Origin: Candidatus Omnitrophota bacterium
GTDB lineage: Bacteria > Omnitrophota > Gorgyraeia > Duberdicusellales > 4484-171
DNA: 11,873 bases
Reading direction: 5' to 3'
Assembly: GCA_028717025.1 (NCBI GenBank)
Contig: JAQUOR010000031.1
Coordinates: 1 to 11,873 of the forward strand
Made by a program: the position numbers and the translations under genes. Positions 6,979 to 11,873 of this stretch are shown here, piece by piece; position 1 is the first letter of the stretch; each line of letters starts with the position of its first letter. Below the pieces are notes generated by a model. It saw only the letters and a program-made list of their open reading frames with translations. It was not told where the DNA came from and did no database searches.

Positions 6979-6987
6979 TGCTATAAT
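6979..6987 (+). promoter_or_regulatory. Consensus extended -10 promoter of the prepilin peptidase gene (leaderless)
   Basis: TGCTATAAT is a perfect extended -10 (TGn followed by TATAAT). No good -35 is present, as expected for this promoter class. The predicted start site falls about seven bases after 6987, at or within three bases of the ATG at 6997. No Shine-Dalgarno precedes that ATG, so the mRNA is probably leaderless. Confidence 0.6.
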
Positions 6988-6996
6988 GAAACAGAA

Positions 6997-7845
6997 ATGC
7001 ATTATGAATATCTATTTTTTCTTTTACTCATCCTTACCGGCGTTATAACTTCCTATACTGATGTTCGCAAGAAAAAAATAAAAAATCTACACCTGCTTGT
7101 TATTGTTTCCATCGCGCTCTTATCGTATGGAATATTTTTAAAATCAGGGCAGTTAAAATTGACACCCGCGCTTTTAATAAATCCCCTGATCGGTCTAAGC
7201 CTGGGGTTTATATTGTATAGAGCCGGCCTCTGGCATGCCGGAGATGCAAAGCTATTCTCCACATACTGCCTGCTTTTACCTGTACAACACTATTCTCCCG
7301 CGCTGCCTTTTTCTTGTTTTTCTTTATTTATAAACACTTTTTTGATAAGCTCTGTGCTCATTTTTATTCTATCGTTGAAAGAAATAATAAAAAACATTAT
7401 AGGCAACAAGCGTGAAATTATCAAGAAGGTTATTTCATTAAATACGGCGCGTTATTTTGCAAGAATACTTACGGTAACCTTCGCATTATCCTGGATGCTG
7501 GGGCCTGTAATCCGCTCCTTGCCTTTTAAAAGCAGCCTTTTTATTGATTTCTGTATACTTTTCTTTTGCTACTTGGTTATCTACAGGGTCTTAAACAAAA
7601 TAAAGAGCAAGTTCATTTTTGCTTTGGTATTTTTCTGCGGGCTGACACTACGATATATCGCAATGCCTGGATTCTTTAACGCTGTAAATCTTATTGTTTA
7701 TCTTCTGTCCACACTTGGCCTTGCCGCAATCTTCTATTTCATAAATGTAGTTATGCGGCTGAATAAACAGAGCCCTACACGCGTGCCCTTTGCACCCTTT
7801 ATATTTTTGGGCGCCCTGATGACTATTGCCCCCTCTCTATGGTAA
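6997..7845 (+). CDS. A24-family prepilin peptidase-like membrane protease
   Basis: Type IV prepilin peptidases are membrane aspartyl proteases that cut the positively charged leader of pilins and pseudopilins. The 282-residue protein is almost entirely hydrophobic helices. The first catalytic Asp is D22 in SYTDVRKKKIKN, matching the family's D-x-R-x-R/K-x-I-P-N. The second is D83 in LWHAGDAKLF, where the usual GxGD reads HAGD. The C-terminus RVPFAPFIFLGALMT matches the family's last helix. Between D83 and that helix lie about 180 residues with several extra membrane segments, far more than in a minimal A24 domain, and there is no N-terminal methyltransferase domain. An upstream in-frame TTG at 6922 would add 25 residues but would begin before the promoter and would put charged residues ahead of the first helix, so I reject it. 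The gene stands alone, divergent from the GNAT operon and convergent with the Hxs-like operon. Confidence 0.8.
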   Translation: MHYEYLFFLLLILTGVITSYTDVRKKKIKNLHLLVIVSIALLSYGIFLKSGQLKLTPALLINPLIGLSLGFILYRAGLWHAGDAKLFSTYCLLLPVQHYSPALPFSCFSLFINTFLISSVLIFILSLKEIIKNIIGNKREIIKKVISLNTARYFARILTVTFALSWMLGPVIRSLPFKSSLFIDFCILFFCYLVIYRVLNKIKSKFIFALVFFCGLTLRYIAMPGFFNAVNLIVYLLSTLGLAAIFYFINVVMRLNKQSPTRVPFAPFIFLGALMTIAPSLW

Positions 7846-7920
7846 ACTATAAAATTTCCGGAATAACAAAAAACCGTTTTGTGTGGGTGTTTCTAGAGCG
7901 AGAAAATTCGGAAGCGTGCA

Positions 7921-8694
7921 CTACCAGACATCGATTAATGCTTGGACTTTGCCGTCAAAACAAGCATCCTTAAGAGCTTTATCATGTATAGTATCGCATA
8001 AACTTTTATCGGGCGGATTAATCTCCCTGGCTAGAATAAAAAACGATAGATCATCAACAATCTCATCAGATTCTTTCTGAAAGTCTTGGGAGAACAACAT
8101 TCTGCAGGAAGCTTTCCATGATAACGGAAGCTGCGCACCTCTTATAAACCTCTCGCAGGCCATCGTATTGTAATGTTTAAAACCATAATAAATACCCAAA
8201 GCAAAAAGGCTCGTATTCTTATTTACCAGCGCCACAGGCATTTTCCCGGCTTTTGCAAATTCGTCGTTACCGGCAGAACGTGCGAGCAAAACGGGATCAT
8301 TGCGGCTGACAGCTGAACAGAAATTTTTCTTCCAGCCGCCGATACTTTCACAATTTTGGGCATTCACCGTTTTGCAGAGCTCTTGAAAAAGAACGTTTCT
8401 TATTTCGCCGCAGCGATTCTCTCCGGCATACCGCAACGCAAGTAATTCCTCGGCAATGTTTCTAGCTTTCTTGGTGCTGCACAATGAAAGATCTTCCTCC
8501 CGTAATGCTTTATAGATATTGAGAATCTCTAAATACCCGTTCTCTTTAAGCACTGTTCTTGCAAATTCTTTTTTTTGCTCCAACAAATCGTCCGCTGCGT
8601 TAAGCGGCTGGTAAGGCTTTACCGACGGCTCTTTTGCTACCGCAGTAAACACAGCCAACGCAGATACCAGTACAAGCAACAGTTTTTTTATCAT
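7921..8694 (-). CDS. Cys-rich exported protein of unknown function
   Basis: I do not recognise a family. Starting at the ATG at 8694 the protein has 257 residues, with a clear signal peptide (MIKKLLLVLVSALAVFTAVA, cleavage likely near AVAKEP). The mature part is helical and polar and contains nine cysteines: LSLC, NRC, ELC, QNC, NFC, MAC, ASC, SLC and DAC. In an exported protein this suggests several disulfides, or metal or heme-like binding, though no CxxCH is present. An alternative TTG at 8763 overlaps the stop of the preceding gene (TTGA) and adds 23 residues (MRGIERFRNPLRAFLIFFNA...), giving 280. I prefer 8694 because it gives a standard signal peptide, although neither site has a good Shine-Dalgarno. 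It is the last gene of the operon with the radical SAM enzyme and His-rich protein, so it may bind, transport or process the modified product. The gap to the convergent gene is only 75 bases. Confidence 0.75.
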   Translation of the reverse strand: MIKKLLLVLVSALAVFTAVAKEPSVKPYQPLNAADDLLEQKKEFARTVLKENGYLEILNIYKALREEDLSLCSTKKARNIAEELLALRYAGENRCGEIRNVLFQELCKTVNAQNCESIGGWKKNFCSAVSRNDPVLLARSAGNDEFAKAGKMPVALVNKNTSLFALGIYYGFKHYNTMACERFIRGAQLPLSWKASCRMLFSQDFQKESDEIVDDLSFFILAREINPPDKSLCDTIHDKALKDACFDGKVQALIDVW

Positions 8695-8759
8695 GGTGGA
8701 TTGTGCGTTAAAGAAAATAAGAAACGCCCGCAAGGGATTACGAAAGCGCTCTATACCTC

Positions 8760-9185
8760 TCAAGCATGATCATAATTGAGGCTCGCTGACCACTTATCGC
8801 CTTTTTGATCGACTTCGCCAACAGCTTGAAGGTGAAACGTCCGGGATGTGTGGGACAAGTCAACGTTCCCGTTTATATGCGCCAATTGCTGGCAATTTGG
8901 ATCAGTTGTGGGAACCAGGCCCATCGTATTTTGATGAATAGTATGAGTGTGTCCATGAAAGATATTCGGAGCATATGCGGCTTTGGTCCATATATGTATG
9001 TAGTGATCGGGACTGCCGTCGGCATATGCGTCAATGGATATGCCAAGCATTCCTGCGGAAGCAATCGTTCCTAAACCGACTTTTAAAATATTTTCTTTGG
9101 TGACAAAACCGCCTTCATCCTTCATGAAACTATGGATAGTTTTCTTGAGAGTATTGAATTTTTTCTTGTTTGGCATATTACGCAT
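8760..9185 (-). CDS. His-rich small protein, candidate radical SAM-modified precursor
   Basis: A 141-residue protein with the layout of a long-leader RiPP precursor. Residues 1-33 are basic and charged (KKKFNTLKKTIHSFMKDEGGF, then VTKEN). Residues 34-55 are a hydrophobic segment ending in AYA, a textbook signal-peptidase site, followed by DGSPD. The remaining 86 residues contain ten His (61, 64, 77, 79, 81, 84, 103, 112, 118, 140), including HGHTHTIH (77-84) and LSHTS, plus one Cys (98). This echoes the His-Xaa-Ser repeat substrates (HxsA types), but without regular HxS repeats. It follows the HxsB-like radical SAM gene, overlapping it by eight bases, and has the best Shine-Dalgarno in this operon, as expected for a product needed in excess. 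It could instead be an exported His-rich metal-binding protein that merely shares the operon. The gene call is firm; the precursor role is inference. Confidence 0.8.
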   Translation of the reverse strand: MRNMPNKKKFNTLKKTIHSFMKDEGGFVTKENILKVGLGTIASAGMLGISIDAYADGSPDHYIHIWTKAAYAPNIFHGHTHTIHQNTMGLVPTTDPNCQQLAHINGNVDLSHTSRTFHLQAVGEVDQKGDKWSASLNYDHA

Positions 9186-10593
9186 GTCGCACCTCCTTTT
9201 TGACCCATCGTTTAAATATTTCTAAATTTTCTTCATTTTCCACGATTTTTTCAAAAATATATTCAAACTGCGCGGTATAAATCTTATGAATGGAAGAGCA
9301 GAATATTTTAGGAACAAAATTATTCTGCTGCGAATAATTTACTACCGGACATGTGGCGATCCATGGTGAGAACGCTGACCCGTTATCCCACAAATTCATG
9401 ACTGACGACTCCAAAAGATGCAGAAGGTTTTCCTTTTTCATCACGTCTTCATAATCGTCAACGGTTATATTACCCAGCTTAAACATGTCATCGCCGGCCA
9501 TTCGTGCCTCATCACAGGGATAACAGCTGCCATCGGGCATATACACTATCTGGCTTCTTCCCGCGCCGCAAGGATTCATCAATTCGATATACCCGGGATC
9601 TCTCCTGTTAAGTATCTTTTCCAACATAAGCGTTGCGGTCCGTTCGGCAATAAAAAATCCTTGTTTATTGCGCTCAAGGATATAATCCATGGCGTTCCTG
9701 TAAAATGAGATAAATTCTTCGGGAGTATATCCTACATCGAGCCACTGGTCGCACGCACTTCCTAATTTATTAACGGGACGCAAGGCGATGCCGGTTTGGC
9801 CGAGCGCAACATACTCATCAACAATCTCCTTAAAGTAAGGCAGCGAATATTTGGTAATCGTCGGCATAACGTCAATTTTCCTGCCTAGTTTTTCCTGCAA
9901 GGCCTTCAGGCTACGCTTAACAATATCGTAGCTGCCTGTGCCGTTTGCGAAAACCCTGCTTTTATCGTGAACATGCTTTGGGCCGTCTAACGAGCCGCAT
10001 ATCTCGACGCCAAAATCTGAGAGAAAGCTTATTTTGGCATCATCCAAAAGCGTAAAATTGCTTACCAGAGCTATTTTTAACGTTTTGCCTACAGTATTTA
10101 TCCGATGCGCCTGTTCGATAAGGAATTTTACGGTATCCCAATTAAGCAAAGGCTCTCCGCCTTGAAACTCTAACGTAATGAAACGGTTTTTCGTATCAAA
10201 GATATATTTTAAAACACGCGCCGCCACTTCGATGTTCATATCCTTTGCCTTTTTCGAGCGAGCCTGGCAATAGCGGCATTGCAAGTTGCAACGCGTAGTC
10301 ACAACGGCAATATGGAGCGACGTGTCACAAAAAAGGTTGCTGTTTAAATTGCGGTAATCGTTAAGGAGATTTTTAAGGTTCCTCTCATCGACGATAATCC
10401 TGCGTTCATAGAGCCTCTTAAAAAAAGGCGCATCCTCTTCGCAGGCGAATGAATGCAGGGAATTTAATTCTTTGTCGGTCAATAGATCCCATCCCCCGAA
10501 CATATTCGATACCAAGTACTTATCTTTAATACGTTTCCGGTTAAAAGGGATAACGGCAAAATCTCCTGATTTTGTAGCACACTGCGTATTCAT
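9178..10593 (-). CDS. Radical SAM/SPASM maturase resembling HxsB
   Basis: A 471-residue radical SAM enzyme. Such enzymes cleave S-adenosylmethionine to form a radical that modifies peptides or proteins. The [4Fe-4S] motif CxxxCxxC is at C102, C106 and C109 (TTRCNLQCRYCQ), and the SAM-binding GGEP is at 145-148 (LEFQGGEPLLNW). The C-terminal domain has a SPASM-type Cx12Gx4C (C342, G355, C360) and two later cysteines (C415, C432), fewer than a full SPASM set. The N-terminal 90 residues begin VIPFNRKRIKDKYLVSN and look like the peptide-binding region of maturases. LDGPKHVHDKSR, EIVDEYVALG, ALRPVNKLG, FYRNAMDYILERN and DGSCYPCDEARM are close in order and wording to my memory of the HxsB family. 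Two HxsD-like genes sit directly upstream and a His-rich protein follows. HxsC, the usual second radical SAM enzyme, is absent. The ATG start lies five bases after the previous stop and has a poor ribosome binding site. Confidence 0.9.
   Translation of the reverse strand: MNTQCATKSGDFAVIPFNRKRIKDKYLVSNMFGGWDLLTDKELNSLHSFACEEDAPFFKRLYERRIIVDERNLKNLLNDYRNLNSNLFCDTSLHIAVVTTRCNLQCRYCQARSKKAKDMNIEVAARVLKYIFDTKNRFITLEFQGGEPLLNWDTVKFLIEQAHRINTVGKTLKIALVSNFTLLDDAKISFLSDFGVEICGSLDGPKHVHDKSRVFANGTGSYDIVKRSLKALQEKLGRKIDVMPTITKYSLPYFKEIVDEYVALGQTGIALRPVNKLGSACDQWLDVGYTPEEFISFYRNAMDYILERNKQGFFIAERTATLMLEKILNRRDPGYIELMNPCGAGRSQIVYMPDGSCYPCDEARMAGDDMFKLGNITVDDYEDVMKKENLLHLLESSVMNLWDNGSAFSPWIATCPVVNYSQQNNFVPKIFCSSIHKIYTAQFEYIFEKIVENEENLEIFKRWVKKEVRHA
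9191..9198 (-). promoter_or_regulatory. Strong Shine-Dalgarno of the His-rich protein gene
   Basis: AAGGAGGT lies inside the last codons of the radical SAM gene, five bases before the ATG at 9185. It is close to a perfect match to the 16S rRNA 3' end. This supports the start at 9185 rather than the ATG three codons further in. The upstream genes have weak sites, so the His-rich protein should be made in larger amounts. Confidence 0.8.
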
Positions 10594-10598
10594 ACGTC

Positions 10599-10823
10599 TT
10601 ACCCGTTCCTGCGAAGATAAATCAGATAATTAAGAAAATCAAAATAATCGGTATCGACGGCCGCGTTCAAACGCACACAATAATATTTTTTTTCTGAAGT
10701 AACTGCGATAACCGCATCCGGCTCATGCGCCCGCGCTTTCTCAATCTCTTCTCTGCCGTACAGTTCTTTATGCAACTTAACGTATACGCTCTTGTTGCAA
10801 CGCTTTAAAAAGGGATATGTCAT
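10599..10823 (-). CDS. Short HxsD-like protein
   Basis: A 74-residue cytoplasmic protein with no signal peptide. The pattern SVYVKLHKELYGREEIEKA, an Ala/Val strand (AVIAVTSE), YYCVRLN and a terminal DFLNYLIYLRR parallels the order of elements in HxsD proteins and in the gene just upstream (V-K-L, E-x-Y, I-x-x-A, V-x-L, then a helix with F-x-N-x-L). I therefore read it as a second, shortened HxsD-like protein, probably a partner of the radical SAM enzyme that binds the peptide substrate. Its ATG overlaps the preceding stop (ATGA), and the radical SAM gene begins five bases downstream, so it is translationally embedded in the operon. The Shine-Dalgarno is weak. The family assignment rests on pattern memory and a short sequence. 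Confidence 0.65.
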   Translation of the reverse strand: MTYPFLKRCNKSVYVKLHKELYGREEIEKARAHEPDAVIAVTSEKKYYCVRLNAAVDTDYFDFLNYLIYLRRNG

Positions 10824-11227
10824 TTCTTCTTGTGGTGCGTCTTTTTCTTTTCGCTCTTTGCCTCAAGTTCCTCGATCAAACCTTCCACCTCTCTTTTCCC
10901 GGCTTCCTGGGCCAGAGAGGGCGCGGCAGAAAAGAGCGCCCGCTGCATCAAAGTTTTCACTATTTCGGCGTTAGCCTTAAGATTACTGAAATAATGGGCA
11001 TAATTAAGCAATTCGTTGTAGAAATCCATACCCACCGTTTCAGGGTTATCTTTTTTCTCTTTGGGAAAAAGCCAGACGGTAATATGCCCATTATTGCCTT
11101 TATCAAGATAAATGTATGCCTTATCGAGAAACACGTACCCCGCGGCATAAATGGTAGAAAGGGGGTAAATCCTCTCATCCACCGCGAGCTTTACGTATTC
11201 TTTACCCTTTTCTAAAATGTTGTGCAT
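10820..11227 (-). CDS. HxsD-like protein
   Basis: A 135-residue cytoplasmic protein. Residues 10-55 (EYVKLAVDERIYPLSTIYAA, then GYVFLDKAYIYLDK and HITVWLFPKE) are followed by DFYNELLNYAHYFSNLKANAEIVKTLMQRAL (68-98). The order matches what I recall of HxsD, a small protein of the His-Xaa-Ser system: a strand with Y-x-x-x-x-I, an F-x-D/L-x-x-Y-I-x-L hairpin, a V-x-L strand, then an E-F-x-N-E-L-L helix ending in R-x-L-I-x-x-A-F. The C-terminal tail (KKKTHHKKK) is very basic. HxsD has no known catalytic motif; a substrate-recognition role beside HxsB is an inference from its constant company. The ATG lies 18 bases after the stop of the exported STYYP protein without a clear ribosome binding site, and the gene overlaps the next one by four bases. 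Confidence in the gene is high, in the family moderate. Confidence 0.72.
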   Translation of the reverse strand: MHNILEKGKEYVKLAVDERIYPLSTIYAAGYVFLDKAYIYLDKGNNGHITVWLFPKEKKDNPETVGMDFYNELLNYAHYFSNLKANAEIVKTLMQRALFSAAPSLAQEAGKREVEGLIEELEAKSEKKKTHHKKK

Positions 11228-11245
11228 ATTTTTAACGTATTTAAA

Positions 11246-11686
11246 TTATCCTGCGTCTCCCGTGCATATCCAAATCTCGCCTACTCTTACTCGTGAATAC
11301 GTATTGGCATCATCAGCGAATCTTACCTCTCCTCCCCGAATGTTCAATTGGTTATCACCCCGCAACACAATACGGTAATCGACTGCATTATTAGGCGCTG
11401 AATTTTGAAAGGTGATGGAAGGGAACAATCCTCCCGTGGCATGCGTATCAATCAAGCTTATCACGGGATTACCGGCAGTATTAGGATCATCCCGTAACAG
11501 TATACTTGCCGGGGTGCCTCCCGCTACCCCCGAAGTTAATACCTGCAGCTGTCTGTAAATACCCACCGGAGCGGGGTAATAGGTAGATATGGTAATGGTT
11601 TCGGTCTGGCCTAAGGCTTCATGGGAATAATAAACAAAAGAAATAAAAGAAAAAACGATCACAGCAAGAATAATGGCTTTTTTCAT
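11246..11686 (-). CDS. Exported STYYP-motif protein typical of Omnitrophota
   Basis: A 146-residue exported protein of unknown function. The N-terminus is a signal peptide (KKAIILAVIVFSFISFVYY, cleavage probably after SHEALG). The mature part begins QTETITISTYYPAPVGIYRQL, which I associate with many secreted proteins of Omnitrophota whose downstream regions look like surface fibre or tail-fibre-like beta structure. The body (GGTPASILLRDDP..GNPVISLIDTHATGGLFPSITFQN, then YRIVLRGDNQLNIRGGEVRF) has the short repeated beta-strand character of such fibres, without charged catalytic motifs. It ends GEIWICTGDAG with a single Cys. The family members I recall are often much longer, so this may be a short version. 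The ATG has a strong Shine-Dalgarno and lies behind a good promoter. As first gene of the operon it is followed 18 bases later by the HxsD-like gene, suggesting a surface protein co-expressed with the modification system. Confidence 0.8.
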   Translation of the reverse strand: MKKAIILAVIVFSFISFVYYSHEALGQTETITISTYYPAPVGIYRQLQVLTSGVAGGTPASILLRDDPNTAGNPVISLIDTHATGGLFPSITFQNSAPNNAVDYRIVLRGDNQLNIRGGEVRFADDANTYSRVRVGEIWICTGDAG

Positions 11687-11690
11687 ATCT

Positions 11691-11697
11691 CCTCCTT
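11691..11697 (-). promoter_or_regulatory. Strong Shine-Dalgarno of the STYYP protein gene
   Basis: AAGGAGG, extended by GAG, lies four bases before the ATG at 11686 within a purine-only run (AAAAAAAAGGAGGAGAT). It settles the start codon and predicts strong translation of this first gene of the operon. Confidence 0.8.
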
Positions 11698-11740
11698 TTT
11701 TTTGCCTTTCCGATACGCTCTATTTAAGTTCTTATTTTTT

Positions 11741-11783
11741 GTCTTTAGCCTCTCGGTTTAGAAAAAATCTGAAAGACCTAAAC
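11741..11783 (-). promoter_or_regulatory. Candidate H-type RNA pseudoknot in the operon leader
   Basis: In the minus-strand transcript GTTTAG (11783-11778) can pair with CTAAAC (11761-11756). The adjacent GTCTTT (11777-11772) can pair with AAAGAC (11746-11741). The order a-b-a'-b' is that of an H-type pseudoknot with two perfect six-base stems, beginning about eight bases from the predicted transcription start. No known riboswitch class was recognised. The stems are AU-rich and chance pairing is possible. Confidence 0.35.
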
Positions 11784-11797
11784 GTGCTTATGTCATA

Positions 11798-11825
11798 ATT
11801 GTATACTAAAGAACGCTTGCGTCAA
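11798..11825 (-). promoter_or_regulatory. Predicted promoter of the Hxs-like operon
   Basis: On the minus strand TTGACG (11825-11820, five of six matches) and TACAAT (11803-11798, five of six) are 16 bases apart. Transcription would begin near 11791, leaving a leader of about 105 bases before the ATG at 11686. No other promoter is evident inside the operon, where gaps are 18 bases or less up to the His-rich gene. Confidence 0.65.
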
Positions 11826-11873
11826 TTGATTTTATTAGTGTTTGCGGAAAACAATATTCAAAGAATAAAGCGT

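Noticed and set aside
6922..6996. Upstream TTG start adding 25 residues to the prepilin peptidase
   Set aside because: It would begin before the consensus extended -10 at 6979-6987, has no ribosome binding site, and puts a charged stretch before the natural first membrane helix.
7866..7882. ACAAAA/TTTTGT hairpin between the convergent genes as a bidirectional terminator
   Set aside because: The stem is almost all A-T with a five-base loop and no proper T-tract follows on either strand.
10817..11215. Open frame of 132 codons on the plus strand opposite the HxsD-like gene
   Set aside because: The minus-strand frame has family motifs and is coupled to its neighbours; the plus-strand frame is its mirror and has no ribosome binding site.
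11741..11783. SAM-II riboswitch
   Set aside because: Only the a-b-a'-b' topology and a GCTAAA string are shared; the stem and loop consensus does not match and the first downstream gene is not in methionine metabolism.

Overview
The window looks like chromosomal DNA of an uncultivated Gram-negative-type bacterium, most likely from the Omnitrophota (former OP3) lineage. The main clue is the exported protein at 11246-11686: its mature N-terminus reads TITISTYYPAPVGIYRQLQV, a signature I associate with secreted proteins of that phylum. Moderate AT content, exported TPR and Cys-rich proteins and an unusual prepilin peptidase fit but do not prove it. No rRNA, transposase, integrase or CRISPR array is visible.

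Layout from left to right. (1) 1-1111: a small exported TPR protein and tRNA-Pro(UGG), both on the minus strand. The tRNA lies behind a palindromic repeat element that sits between it and a near-consensus promoter. (2) 1112-3307: a complete cobalamin-independent methionine synthase (MetE) with its own predicted promoter. (3) 3468-6877: a tightly packed minus-strand operon. In transcription order it holds a double-GNAT acyltransferase-like protein, a ketosynthase-like protein that has lost its catalytic residues, an acyl carrier protein with a Lys-rich N-terminal extension, and an intact FabF-type ketosynthase. The set resembles a miniature type II fatty acid/polyketide module in which the degenerate ketosynthase could act like a chain-length factor and the GNAT protein could receive the acyl chain. 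(4) 6997-7845: a divergently transcribed A24-family prepilin peptidase with a modified catalytic motif and extra membrane segments, behind a consensus extended -10 that implies a leaderless mRNA.

(5) 7921-11686: a second minus-strand operon and the most interesting part of the window. From a good sigma70-type promoter and a leader that can form an H-type pseudoknot, it encodes the exported STYYP protein, an HxsD-like protein, a second shorter HxsD-like protein, a radical SAM/SPASM enzyme resembling HxsB, a His-rich small protein with a long leader and an AYA signal-peptidase-type site, and a Cys-rich exported protein. Four-base overlaps and short gaps join most of these genes. I read this as a variant of the His-Xaa-Ser (Hxs) peptide-modification system with one radical SAM enzyme instead of two and a non-repetitive His-rich substrate. 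The two HxsD-like proteins would assist the radical SAM enzyme in modifying the precursor in the cytoplasm. The product would then be exported, and the two flanking exported proteins could be envelope partners. The gene families are read from sequence; the substrate assignment and the pathway are inference.
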